Below, one piece after another: positions 1 through 10,509 of a stretch of 64,000 nt of DNA. The first letter of the stretch is position 1, and each line of letters starts with the position of its first letter. The notes under the pieces are model-generated. The model saw nothing but the letters and a program-made list of their open reading frames with translations. It was not told the origin of the DNA and did not search any database. The stretch covers positions 68,070,372 to 68,134,371 of the forward strand of contig CM043953.1 in the NCBI GenBank assembly GCA_014529385.2, in the 5' to 3' direction. Source of the DNA: Adiantum capillus-veneris (taxonomy: Eukaryota > Streptophyta > Polypodiopsida > Polypodiales > Pteridaceae). A program made the position numbers and the translations under genes.

Positions 1-16
1 TGAAGGGCCTTATGAA

Positions 17-2017
17 GTGATTGAAGGGCTGATGCAAACCAAGGTTGAATTGTCAAAGAAGCAGGAATTGATGACACAAATGATCAGTGGAGACCTCTCA
101 GCTATGGAGAAGGAGATATATTTGCACATGCTGGCTAGTTTTCCTGATTTGTTCATTATTTCATATGAAGAGATCAGAGGGTTCAAAGGAGAAGAGCTGC
201 ATATAGAGTTGAAAGAGGGTGCTAAGCTAGTGCGGCAAAGGCTAAGAAGAATGGGTCAAGAGCAAATGGAAGCCTTGCGGGAAGAGGTGGACAAGTTATT
301 GAAGGCAGGGTTCATAGTCCCTGTGGAGACCAAAGAATGGGTGAGTCCAGTAGTAGTCAGTCCAAAGAAGGATGGAAAGTGGAGAATTTGTGTAGATTTT
401 AAACTCTTAAATGCAGCCACTAAGAAGAACCCATATCCTCTTCCATTCATCGATCAGATCTTGGATTCAGTGGCAGGTTATGAGCGGTACAGTGTGTGTG
501 ATGGTGTTTCTGGCTATTTTCAATTGAAGATTGCTCTTAAAGACCGCACAAAGACCACTTTTATTACGCCATGGGGCTGCTATTGCTACACAGTATTGCC
601 ATTTGGGTTGTCAAATGGACCTTCCTTCTATAAAGAGAGAGCAAATTGGGTGTTGGAACCATTCATTGGTAGTTGTGTTAAAGCTTTTATGGATGACTTC
701 GGTGTTTATAGCAGTAGGGCCGAACACCATGAGAAGCTGCAGACGGTATTGGCTCGATATGATGAATGTGGAGGACAACTAAATCCAAAGAAATGTCATC
801 TAGCACAGCCAAGGGTGAAGTTATTGGGCCATATGGTGTCAGAAAATGGCATTGAGGCTGATCCAGATAAGGTTAAGTCTATTATTCTTCTTCCATCACC
901 TACGAGTATAAAGCAATTGGCAACCTTTATACACAAAGTGAAGTACATGGCACGGTGTATTCCATTGTCTTCACAGCTTCTTTATCCATTACAACAAGTG
1001 GAAAATCAGGATCCATTGCAATGGGATGACAAGTACGAAGAGATGTTTCAAGAGGTGAAAGAGGTGTTAGGGGGGTTGTCAGCCATGCAGGCTCTTGATT
1101 GGGAGAAAGTTTTTTATGTAAATCCATCAGTAGGGAATGATGCCATTGGAGCCATGCTATTGCAAAAGGGGAAGGACAGCCATTATATGAGGCCAGTGTA
1201 TTGTGCAAGCCGAGTGAAATTGGTAGCAGAGAAAAAATTCTCGGAAGTAGAGCTAGTGATGGCCAGTGTAATATTTGCTTGTCGACGATTTCGTCATTAC
1301 TTGCTACCACGACCTTTTGTTTTCTTGACAAGTGACGTCTTTTTGCCACAATTAATTAATGGCACTAACATGTCAAATGTGGTTAAGAAATGGGTAATTG
1401 AGTTGCAAGAGTTTGAGTTCTCTTTTCTAGTGGAAGACAGTACGAGGGCTACCCTAGCTGATTTGTTGACTTACAAGGAGAATCCCCTTGTTGTTAAGGA
1501 AGAGGTGGTGAGAAGGGTAGTTGAAGAAGTGCCACAGATCAACAATGCAAATGTTTTGTTCTTTGATGGCTCATACAGAAAGAGCCATGATGCAGCTTGA
1601 GGGGGTATAGCACTTTATGATCCAGAGGGGAAGCTAGTATGCAAGAGAGGGTTCAAATTGGATGCTCATAGTAACAATGAGACTGAATATGCTACTCTGG
1701 AAGCCGGATTACACATTTGTTTGATGCATAGGGTTCGAAGGTTGAGCATAAAAGGTGATGCCGTGTTAGTGGTGAAGCAAGTGTTGGGTGTGTGGAAGAG
1801 CAAGAACACCTCATTGAAGGAAATGTGCTTCAGAATTAAAGGCCTGTTAAAAAAGTTCGAAGCATGGAGCATCAAACACATTGAACGTGCTCTAAATGCA
1901 AAGGCACATGAAGCAGCTCAAGGCATGATTGGGGAGCTATTTGTGTTTAGGACCACTTTACCTCTTTATCATGGCCGGGAAAGTTTGGCTCAAGAAGAGG
2001 AGTTTTTGCTAACATGA
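17..2017 (+). pseudogene. Tat-type pol: reverse transcriptase, tether RNase H and second RNase H, broken by one stop
   Basis: This part of pol would copy the element RNA into DNA and remove the RNA strand. The RT core is clear: KKDGKWRICVDF, the LPFGLSNGP motif and a catalytic FMDDF box near 682-701. The first RNase H lacks the usual aspartate (YVNPSVGND instead of a DAS-like motif), so it is probably a non-catalytic tether. A second RNase H starts at FFDGS (about 1560), has NETEY and KGDAVLV, and ends with HIERALNAKAHEAA, where the usual last aspartate is histidine. A TGA at 1598-1600 interrupts this second domain; the frame then continues unchanged to 2017. The true start of pol is outside the window. 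Confidence 0.85.
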
Positions 2018-2060
2018 ATCATTTCCAAAGGAGATTCAGAAGTCTAAGAAGTATGGCTTT

Positions 2061-3230
2061 GTGCGTAGAGCATACAGGTACAAATTGATTGGTGACGTCT
2101 TATACATGAAAGGGGCTGATCTCATGTTGAGACGTTTACCTTGGCGGGAGGAGCTCTACAGAGTGTTGGAAGAGAATCATGAAGACACATGTGGTGGCCA
2201 TTTTGCTCTAAAGATCACCTTGCATAAGATTTTGCAAGAGGGGTATGTATGGCCTAGTTTGCACAAGGATGTTCACCATTGGTGTAGGTCTTGCAATAGG
2301 TGTCAAGCATTTGGGAAGAGAGTGTTGAAGCCAGAGCTACGAAAAACCATTATGGCGTTTGATATATTTGAAAAGTGGGGGATTGATGCAATAGGCCCGA
2401 TACCTATCACAAGCAGGGGAAAAAGCTATATCTTGACGGCAGTGGACTATCTCTCTAGATGGGCAGAGGCTATAGCAATAAAACAGATTACTGCAAAGAA
2501 TGTGGCAAAATTTGTGTATGATGAAATATGTTGCAAGTTTGGGGTGCCATTAGAGCTACTTTCAGATAAGGGGCTAGGATTTAGAGCTAAATTGCTAGAC
2601 TTCTTATGCACAAAGATGAAGATTAGGCACCAGCATACGACTCCTTATTACCCGCAGTGTAATGGCTTAAATGAAAGATTCAATGGTGAGTTGGTACAAA
2701 TTCTTTCTAAAGTGACAGAGCACCAAGGAAAGAATTGGGATTTGGAATTGCCTAGTGCATTATGGGTTTATCGTACTTCGGTGAAGACAGGTACAGGGTT
2801 TACTCCATTTCATTTGGTGTATGGAAAGGAAGTACTATTGCCTGTGGAGGTAGAGTTGCCTGCGGTCAAGATGTTAGAGAAGTTGCTTGGGCCGCCTAAT
2901 GATGCATTCAAAGAGAGGCTCTTGCAGTTACAAGAGGTCCAATTGGATAGGATGAGCGCATTGGAGCATTATGGGCAGATGCAGGATAAGGCTTTGGCAA
3001 AGATAAATGAAAAGGTCAAAAGTAAGGGTATCAAGAAACATGACTTGGTTTTGCGCTACAACAGTAAGCTGGACAACACCTTCCAAAAGAAGTTTCAAAT
3101 TAAGTGGGAAGGCCCTTTCAAGGTAGTGGAGTGTTTTCCAAATGGCACATATCAGCTGGCTAAACTGGATGGTGTTCTACATAAGTCAAGGGTAAATGGA
3201 TTGCGTCTTAATTGTATCATGCTAGATTGA
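2061..3230 (+). CDS. Integrase domain of the Tat-type element (389 codons open)
   Basis: The integrase inserts the cDNA into the host genome. The reading frame carries an HHCC zinc-binding segment (residues about 35-80, ending CRSCNRCQ), then the catalytic core with D in KWGIDAIGP, D in LLSDKG and E in LNERFNGE, and a basic C-terminal part with KWEGPFKVV. No chromodomain follows, unlike the family 1 and 2 elements here. It is in the +1 frame relative to RT/RNase H; the break lies in 2018-2060, so it would not be made as part of the polyprotein. The first ATG is not a real start; the domain is the downstream part of pol. Confidence 0.85.
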   Translation: MRRAYRYKLIGDVLYMKGADLMLRRLPWREELYRVLEENHEDTCGGHFALKITLHKILQEGYVWPSLHKDVHHWCRSCNRCQAFGKRVLKPELRKTIMAFDIFEKWGIDAIGPIPITSRGKSYILTAVDYLSRWAEAIAIKQITAKNVAKFVYDEICCKFGVPLELLSDKGLGFRAKLLDFLCTKMKIRHQHTTPYYPQCNGLNERFNGELVQILSKVTEHQGKNWDLELPSALWVYRTSVKTGTGFTPFHLVYGKEVLLPVEVELPAVKMLEKLLGPPNDAFKERLLQLQEVQLDRMSALEHYGQMQDKALAKINEKVKSKGIKKHDLVLRYNSKLDNTFQKKFQIKWEGPFKVVECFPNGTYQLAKLDGVLHKSRVNGLRLNCIMLD

Positions 3231-3371
3231 TGATGGTGGAGCAAGATAGGCTGTCTGTGGATAAAGCAGTGTTGGTGAGGGATGAGGAGACCTGTGATGC
3301 GGCGAGTCTCATATCTCTCTTTGCTGCTGCTGATCATGAATGATCTAGCAGGCTAGGGGAGGGGCAAATTA
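3231..3371 (+). other. 3' untranslated region and polypurine tract of the Tat-type element
   Basis: Non-coding stretch between the integrase stop and the LTR. A purine-rich run (GGGGAGGGG, about 3356-3364) lies a few bases before the TGTCAGG that opens the LTR, the position expected for the plus-strand primer. Confidence 0.65.
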
Positions 3372-4515
3372 TGTCAGGAGTTTTTTGGAGCAATGGATTG
3401 CGCATATGTACATACACATGCATGGTGCATCAAATAAAGAATTGCCCATTTTCCAGAGCCAGGTGGTTACGTGGGGCCCACATGTGTACAGGTAGGACAG
3501 CATGTACATAGTGCATCGATTTTCACTATCACCAGTACCAGTATGTTTTTTCTACAATAATGAGGAATTTATAGCGCGTAAAACTTCTCGAGGAAGCTAT
3601 CCGCGGGCCGACGACATGAGGTAAGCAGGTGCGTCAGATGGCATCTAGTGGCGTCAGGAGGACGAACGGGGTCAATATTTGCACGCAGATGAGGACGGAC
3701 ACAACGTGGGTGTTTTCTTGTGAGAGTTATGCGGAAAGGTCATCATTAGGACCACTTTTTGGGGCCACTTCACGTGGTTGCGAGACGCATTATTGAAAAG
3801 AAATGAGTGCCAGATGTGCGGATGATGCAAAAAAGGTGACAACTATGCACTGCGAGGTCAGTTTTTGGCCTGTTCGGGGTCCGTTTGAGGTCATCTAAAA
3901 GGCCAAGGGTTCCCAACTAATAAAGCTAAGTGTGGGAACTAAAAAAACAGAGAGAAGACCACAAAAAACGTGGAGAGAAGAGGAGGAACAGCCGCAGGTG
4001 TGTTTTTGGTGTTTTTGGAGCCTATTTTGGCCCTAAACTGCTCATCTGAGGTCGGATTTGAGCACTTTGACATTGTAGACTGGGGTTTTGGGCCTTCCGG
4101 ACGCGATGGTGCTGTCCATTTTGCCAAATTCCTCACTCTTTTCCTGCTGTTTTTTTGTGTAAGTTTCTCCTATGAGCGAAGTTTCTGCTCTAGTTTGTGA
4201 TTGTATCTGGCTTATTTTACCCATATTGTGTGAGCTATTTGCCCCATTGGTGTTGGCCCAACCTCAATTGTATCTAAACATCAGAAATTCTCCTCTTTTG
4301 AGCTGAGTTTTTTGGGTGTGTACGTGTGTGTGTGTGTCTCTGTGTTGAGTGGGCAAGTGGGAAGTCTCTCTCCTCTCACTCCATAGGTGTGTTCCCTGTC
4401 TCGGCCAGGTGTGTTGTGTAAGCCGAGTGGTGCCCCATAGTGTGTGTGTGTATCTTCCCAAGAGTGTGTGTCGGGTCATTATAGAGGCGCTGTGTGTGTT
4501 TTCATCCCGCTCACA
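3372..4515 (+). repeat. 3' LTR of the Tat-type element (1144 bp)
   Basis: Begins TGTCAGG right after the polypurine tract and ends CTCACA. The end is placed by a sharp switch: from 4515/4516 the sequence is the integrase reading frame of a different, chromodomain element (GKKV..ILHTKD), matching the intact family 2 copy near 46,690. This gives a TG...CA LTR. The expected 5-bp target duplication on this side would be GCGGC (4516-4520); its partner lies outside the window. Short ORFs within it are not conserved. Confidence 0.7.
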
Positions 4516-5216
4516 GCGGCAAAAAGGTTCCTCTCATTTTGCATACAAAGGACAAAATCTTTGAGGTAGATCGATAGGTTGAGAACATGGATGAGATGTA
4601 TAAGAAAATTAAAGTTGCTTTGAAGAAGACTCAGACAAAGCACAAAAAGGCTGTTGATCGTCACCGTCGTGAATTGTTGTTATCACCTGGTGATTGGGTT
4701 CTGTTAAGGTTCGAAAAGGCAAGGTTAAAGAAAAAGAAGGTCAAGGAACGGCTGTTTCCTAAGCTCAGTATGCGTTACTATGGGCCTTTTCAAGTGCTTG
4801 ACAAGATCAGCGATGTGGCTTACAGGCTTAAATTTCCTAATGCATGGAAGATTCATAATGCGTTTCACGTGAGTCTTCTAAGACCCTTCGTGGGTGATGT
4901 GCCAGAAGATATGCCAGATCAGGATCAGCCAGAAGTTGAGGAACTTGATGAGATCCTGGTACCTGAGCAAGTTTTGGCACATAAGGACAGAAAAGTTAAA
5001 GGACAGGTTGCAAGACGCTATTTGGTGAAGTTCAAGAACTATCCACCTATGGATGCAAAGTGGATGGAAGAGAATGAACTGTTAGAGTCACCAAATGTAT
5101 TGCAGCTTTACCTTGAAGCCTTTGGGTTACAGCCTACTTATGCCCCAACCCAACGTGTGCAAAGGAGGGGTAATGATAGAGCTAGTACATCAAATGTACA
5201 TATGAATTCAATGTAA
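4516..5216 (+). pseudogene. Integrase C-terminus plus chromodomain of a family 2 Ty3/Gypsy element
   Basis: Remnant of a chromovirus pol. From the Tat LTR border the frame reads GKKV..ILHTKDKIFEVDR, then a TAG where the family 2 copy at 46.6 kb has tyrosine, then VENMDEMYKK onward to 5216. It contains the basic GDWVLLRFEKARLK segment, the RYYGPFQV motif, HNAFHVSLLRP and a C-terminal chromodomain (about residues 133-180 of the 4587 frame, LVKFKNYPPMDAKWMEE). Chromodomains bind modified histones and steer integration. The 5' remainder of the element is outside the window, displaced by the Tat insertion. Confidence 0.85.
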
Positions 5217-5387
5217 TAGATGGAAATGACAAAAGTATCAAGGTCTCATAAAGTCATTTGTATCTACGTGTTACGACCTTTCTTGCGGATACATGCGATG
5301 ATTAGAGAGTGTTAATAGCACAAGATCATCAGTTGCATGTATTTATGGTATGCAATCGAGGACGTTTGCGATTTCAAGAGGGGGGTA
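5217..5387 (+). other. 3' untranslated region and polypurine tract of the family 2 remnant
   Basis: Short non-coding stretch ending in TTTCAAGAGGGGGGTA (5372-5387), the polypurine primer. The same tract precedes the LTRs of F1a, F1d and F2 on the minus strand, so it is a good border marker for these families. Confidence 0.7.
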
Positions 5388-6947
5388 TGTCACGGGGACG
5401 TGGCAGCTGTTAACTATGTCACGAGGACATGGCCACTGCTAACTTTAGTTGTTGGTTTCTTTCCAATGGGTTTGGTTTATTTTTGAGACCCTCTTTTTGA
5501 AGTAGCAAACGGTCGGACATTGTATGGCCAATGTGAACGGTAGTTTCACCCGCAGATGGGAAGTGGTCGGCACTGGAATTCGTATAGTAAGAGGATGTCT
5601 AGGCTCAGAGCAAGATCATATAGGTCCCCCCTCGCACTTAGCAAGTTGGTGGATACTAGGAAGTGAACTCAATAAAGGCCTAAAGTCAAGGTATGACTAC
5701 CAACAGAAAGTATCCGACAGTTGGGCCACATTGCACTTTTGGATGCGGTCCCAATGAGGATAGATGGTCAGATGACCACAGGGAGCCCAACGGAATCATT
5801 TCCTAAAATTTAGGGAACTGCTATTTTGGGCCACGAAATGTGTTTGCGTCATTACCTCCGGTATGACTAGGAGAACACTTTACAACTCTGCCGCGAAGTC
5901 AACTGGGCGACCAATCGGGAGATTTTTAAGCGGCGAACCCGTAACGGGAAAATGCTTGTGCCAAGTGGCAAAATTTCATGAACTTGCCTCCTCCAGAAAA
6001 ATGGGCGTTGAATTTATAGCTGGGAGGCTCATTTGCAAGTTCCCTGCCACAAGTTAAGAGCTATGGAGTGCTTCCTTTCCCTCTATGTATAGTGTGGTGC
6101 CAGGAGTGATGCCCTGCATGCTACACACTGCTCTCTCTCCCCCTTACGTGCAGTTATGTGATGCCCCACAAGAGGGCTTTTCACTTGACTGATGTACAAT
6201 TGTGTGGGTTCATGCGCGATTGCCGAGGCAAGAGCCTCTTGCACAGGTACTGGGTTAGCTAGTGGCTAATCCCCCGCAGGTACAGGTGAATTCGAAGAGG
6301 TTTCACGTGAGAAATCTCGTACGATTCAAAGGGCAAGTAGCCCTACATGTGCGGGAGCTCGAGGTCTTGCTACAGATGCGACCGGCACGCAAAACAGAGC
6401 CTAAAACAGGGAATTACAGCCTGCTGTGTATTTTTGCAGGTTTAGGGTTTCGGCCCTAAACGGACCCTAATACCCCCAAGAGGTTCGGGGACGTGAGGGA
6501 ACCACTGTACAGGTGATCTGGCGCATTTTCGGGGCAGAAAACAAAGAATTCAGCGTGCTGCATATTCTCGCCAGGTTTTGCAAAGTGTCCGTATGCGTTG
6601 GGAAAGTTATCTAATGCGTGGGGATACTGACTGTGAAGCGTCCTAGTACAATTATGCTGCCAAATCGGGCCATAACAGGTGTTTCTTAGCCTGGATTGTG
6701 TGGGGCAGCTCGTAGAAGATCACAAGTTTTATTCCCTCTGTTAAAGAATAAAGAAATACCGAAAGGGGCGCCAATTTTGGGGCCTACAGGTTGTCGGCGT
6801 CTGCTCGGAGCATTCTAGCTTCCGAGCCATGTGTGTACTTAGGTGTTTATCCCCGTTACAGGTTACCTTTGCAATGTGCTTTGTGTGTGTCTAAAGTAAA
6901 GAATTTCGGGTGAAAGCCAACGCCTACCGCCCCACGGGCCGGTTTCA
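5388..6947 (+). repeat. Family 2 3' LTR (about 1.56 kb)
   Basis: Starts TGTCACGGGG directly after the polypurine tract and ends near GGTTTCA. It is homologous over most of its length to the 51244-52722 LTR on the minus strand, including the stretch TAAAATTTAGGGAACTGC and the block GAAATACCGAAAGGGGCGCC (6753-6772), preceded by AATAAAG. The first 400 bp (U3) are strongly diverged between the two copies. ORFs in it are not conserved and were not called. Confidence 0.75.
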
Positions 6948-7912
6948 AGTGCCACGTCAACAGTTAGCGCGATTTGTGGGCTGTCCATACAGCGCTTCCA
7001 CATTAGCATCCTTACACAATTAAAAGTCTCTTTTGTCCCTTGGGCCCCGTCGGATGGGGTATCATAAGTTGGTACAACTTATAGGCTTTAAAAATCTTTA
7101 TTTTAGACCCCTCGAAAAGGTTCTGCAAGTTGGTAGAACATCATCTGCATCTTTCTCAAGGGGTTGAACCTCCCTTTGTCGGCCATGCCATGTCATCACT
7201 TTGTGACAACAACCCCAATGTATTCAACCCATCAATACCAACGTTTCCAGAACCGACATCAGTAAGAGCGTTTGTGCTTTAGCCATCGTCAATGTTTCCC
7301 AGAAGCACGAAGTACTAACAGGAACACCCATACTCAATACCCGCAATATCAAGCACCAGAGTACCCGTTGTACCCAACATTTCCAACACCACAACGCCAA
7401 CGTTTTCAGCATTCAGCCGTAGCCTCGCAGTACCAAGTATCTACAACACAAATACCCTTCATCACCGTTGCACTACCAAGCATCTTTAGTACCAGGTACC
7501 GTTAGTACCCAGTTCCCGTCAGCATGAAGTATTCAACATCAGCATTCATCATCTAGGATCATTGTAACAGCATTGTGCAAGTAATAAAGCAAGTACTTGC
7601 TCTAGCAACAGAGCAAGGGGGCCCTTGAGGGTGGTTCAGACCCGACATGCCGTGTCGTCTCTCTTTTCTCCCTCTCTATCTCTCTCTCCTTCATTGTGTT
7701 CACTTCAGTTTCTATTTTCAAATCAAGTAAAGTAACCTTGTGTTTGTGGGGAGTACTAGATCCGAGCTAAATCCTTAAACACTTCTGCTGCACCTGACAA
7801 TCTCAGCATCTAGTACCATTGTATCAGCATTTGTGCAATCTAAAGCAAATACCTCTCTAGCAATAAGAGAGGGGGCCCTAAGAGGGGGGTTTGGGACCCA
7901 TCTAGTGTAGGT

Positions 7913-7980
<68 letters not shown>

Positions 7981-7985
7981 CCCTT
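6948..7985. other. Decayed LTR-like sequence, no gene seen
   Basis: 6948-7208 ends with CATGTCATCACTTTGTGACA, the terminal 20 bases of a family 1 LTR in minus orientation, so a small decayed LTR may end at 7208. 7209-7800 has several CGTTT-type motifs and a stem-loop followed by GGGGGCCCTT (about 7600-7626), the arrangement found in family 3 LTRs. A second, diverged version of this block occurs at 7808-7895 (stem CCTCTCTAGCAATAAGAGAGG). This is probably two overlapping LTR remnants upstream of the LINE. No open reading frame is convincing. Confidence 0.45.
7916..7978. repeat. (CT)n microsatellite
   Basis: About 31 CT units directly before the LINE 5' half. Arginine/glutamate-rich ORFs across it are artefacts of the repeat. 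Confidence 0.95.
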
Positions 7986-8923
7986 TTGGGGGACATCACT
8001 CATGGACAGTCACAGATTGCCTTCCAATGCCTCGTGCGGGGGAAGAAAAGGGTATTTTTGGCTCGACTAGAGCAGGGTCTATATCAACTACTCTTGATTC
8101 AGACTCAGGTGAGGCATGGCGACTCTTTCATGAGCACTCCTCCCCTCCTGCCATTACTTCTGCAGAGACGTGGAGCCAGTATGCGTCATCTCTGTACACA
8201 GTTCTTGGACAGCCGCCTCTCCCCCCCCCCCCCCCCCCGAGCCATGCCCACACGTGTGCTTTTTTCACCGCTGAGATGGTGAAGAAGGCCATTGATAGGA
8301 TGAGGACTGGGAGAGCATATGATCATGATGGCTTAGTGGCTGAGCATTTTATACATGCGAGGGATCTGCTCGCAGATCCTGTACCAGTGATGTTCAACCG
8401 TGCCATGTGTGAGGGTTTGCCTGATACTTGGAGTTTATCTACTATTGTACCTATCTTCAAGTCAAGAGACTCTATGGAGCTTGGGAATTATCGCACTATC
8501 ATGATTGACCACATTGGCACGATTGTACGCATCCATTCTTGAGCAGCAGTTGAGTAGATGGGCAGAGAGGGAGAGTATACGTGCAACCGGGCAGGTAGGG
8601 TTCTAGAGAGGTTTTTCTACTCTTCTGACACTCAGAGACATTATTAAGGAGGGTAGATCACATGGGAGATGGATCTATTGTAGCTTTGTGAACTTCCGCG
8701 AAGCATTTGACAGAGTGCCCAGAGCTAGATTGATGTGCAGACTACAAGAGATGGGAGTACCCACAGTGCTAATTTGGGGGATTATGGCATTATACAAATC
8801 AGTAGTGGGGCATGTACACACTCCATAGGGTTTATCCACATTAATTCACTCCATATCGGGGTGAAGCAGGGCTACTCGCTCTCCTACTCTATTTGGTATG
8901 TATGTGGATGAGGTTTCTGATTA

Positions 8924-8962
<39 letters not shown>

Positions 8963-9109
8963 GCACAATTGGCAGGGACATGGATTCCACTATTGTTATA
9001 TGTTGAAGATATTGTTTTGATCTCCGACTCTCCGGAGGGGATGCAACGTCACTGGGATGCTTTGCATAGGTTTGCTCACGACAGTGATCTGTCTATCAAC
9101 CTTGGTAAA
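7986..9109 (+). pseudogene. LINE (non-LTR retrotransposon) 5' half: pre-RT region and reverse transcriptase, decayed
   Basis: Remnant of a non-LTR reverse transcriptase. The pre-RT part (VFLARLEQGLYQL) matches the second LINE copy at 57.66 kb. The RT follows in several frames: KAIDRMRTGRAYDHDG, WSLSTIVPIFKSRDS..GNYR, then FVNFREAFDRVPRARL, a GVKQG-like block and LLYVEDIVLISDS, where YVED stands for the usual YADD. It is broken by frameshifts, a poly-C run (8221-8238) and a (GA)n tract (8927-8960). It stops at LSINLGK, exactly where the 3' half resumes at 52723. No endonuclease domain is visible upstream. Confidence 0.8.
9105..9109. repeat. GTAAA target-site duplication, left copy
   Basis: GTAAA directly before the TGTAACAG end of an LTR stub. 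The same five bases stand at 52723-52727 directly after the TGACA end of the family 2 5' LTR. The LINE reading frame (INLGK then KTKVGV) continues across the pair, so the whole 9110-52722 interval is an insertion. Confidence 0.75.
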
Positions 9110-9125
9110 TGTAACAGACTTGGAC

Positions 9126-10205
9126 TATCACGTGACACGTCCAACCCTATGTGTTCAGTCAGTCCAGTCAGTCTAGATTAGACAGCCAGTCCAAGGTTCA
9201 GTCAGTCCAGTCAGTCTAGATTAGAAGTGATCTGGCACTTTCTGTGAGTCTATTCGTAGACCGTGCATGCCCAGTCACTTAGTGTAGATGCATATCCTCT
9301 GGTTGCACACAGCATGATCATCAGTATTCCCATCAGATTCCATCAGGGGATTTTTTCAGTGCATTTAGCCTATTTTCCCTATTTTTCACTTATTAATTTA
9401 AGTGACTTTCCAACAAAAGTAGGTAGGGCAATTTGGGTAAGAAAATATATAAGCAAACCAAAGCTAGCACTCTTTGGCAGATGAGCAAGGAGCACAACAG
9501 GCCTTTGGCAGCAGGTACTCCCTCTCTCTCAGCAAGAACCCCTCCAACACCCCATCAGCCCCAGCGTTTTACTCATCGCTAGCCCCCCATCCTGCTTGGC
9601 GTTTTCAGCATTGGCCTGGACCGCATTTTTTCCCCAACACCTAGCGTTTTTACCATCGCCACAAGCTGCAAGGAACCAGCGTTTTCAGCATCAAGCACAG
9701 CAGCGTTTTCAACCATAATCCGCTGCAGACATCAGCGTTTTTCATCCCCCCAAAACGCACCCAAATCAGAGTTTTCAACAATCCCGAATCAGCGCCAGAT
9801 TTTCAGCAGATAGCGTTTTGTGGACAGTAGTTAGAAGGTTGCAGATTTCAGCCCTTAGGTCATTGTCGCCGTTCCCGTCGTCGTCACCGACATAGCCTGA
9901 GTTTGCATCAGTTTCCATGCATCATCATTGTACCTCTTTGTGCAATCAATAGTAGACCACTCTCACCGACGAGAGTGCGCCCTTCGGAGGAGGGTTTTAC
10001 AACGTCTCTGGTGTCGTATCTCTCTTCTCTCTTTCTCTCAGTCTCATACACTTGCACGCACAATATCCACTCACTTTGTTCGTGATCACAGCACTCTCCA
10101 TAAAGAACGGAAGGCTCTCCCTTCCATCAGAACTAAAAGGAACCTTGAGCAAATATGGATCACTCATCTTGAGAAAATACAACATTCATTCCGCTGCAGC
10201 TTACA
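9126..10205 (+). repeat. Family 3 LTR1
   Basis: Starts TATCACGTGACA (one change from the TGTCACGTGACA start of other copies) and ends GCAGCTTACA. A TATA box (TATATAAG, 9446-9453) is followed by a cluster of GCGTTTT motifs (about 9560-9830), a stem-loop (CTCTCACCGACGAGAG, about 9960) and a CT-rich stretch. About 28 bases near the start are missing relative to the solo LTR, and a short GTTCAGTCAGTCC unit is duplicated there (9150-9225). The host fragment to its left is only the 16-bp F1c LTR end. Confidence 0.8.
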
Positions 10206-10206
10206 T

Positions 10207-10218
10207 TGGTATCAGAGC
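10207..10218 (+). other. Primer-binding site, initiator tRNA-Met
   Basis: TGGTATCAGAGC one base after the LTR1 end, complementary to the 3' end of plant initiator tRNA-Met, as expected for minus-strand priming. The unit 2 site (about 18686) is mutated to TAGTATCAGAGC and the unit 3 site (20877) to TGGTATGAGAGC. Confidence 0.85.
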
Positions 10219-10509
10219 TTTGGCAGTGTTCTGTATCACTCAAGGAAAGAACCACAAGGATCACAAAAAAAAAAAAAAAAATTGCTTATTGCAGTCGCAC
10301 AAACCCAAGCTCGCTTGGGCGTGTCGATTCCTAATCGTGTTTTTGAAGAGTAACATGAATCCAAGGAAAGAAGGGCTTGTCCAGCCTCCCCTTGTGTCTC
10401 TTTTCACTCATTGAGAGCGGACCGTGCACTTAGCGACCGGTCAATCGACGTGAGGTGGGAAAAAGCAACCTTGGTGTGAGCGCAAGGCCGCCAAGGGGTG
10501 CGCCCGTGG

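Larger units (their letters stand above)
1..3371 (+). mobile_element. Internal region of a Tat-type Ty3/Gypsy LTR retrotransposon (5' part outside the window)
   Basis: The window opens inside pol. In order there are reverse transcriptase, a degenerate first RNase H, a second RNase H of the kind described for the plant Tat lineage, integrase, a short 3' untranslated stretch and a purine-rich tract (about 3350-3364) just before the LTR at 3372. Gag, protease and the 5' LTR lie upstream of the window. The reading frame has one stop (1598-1600) and one frameshift (about 2018-2060), so the copy is dead. Lineage assignment rests on the domain order. Confidence 0.85.

Noticed and set aside
7775-7999. 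Arginine/glutamate-repeat ORF on the minus strand
   Set aside because: It is the translation of a (CT)n microsatellite; no conserved sequence on either side.
9928-10414. Overlapping ORFs in the family 3 LTR and leader
   Set aside because: They span the LTR end and primer-binding site, and recur at 20574-21098 only because the LTR is repeated.
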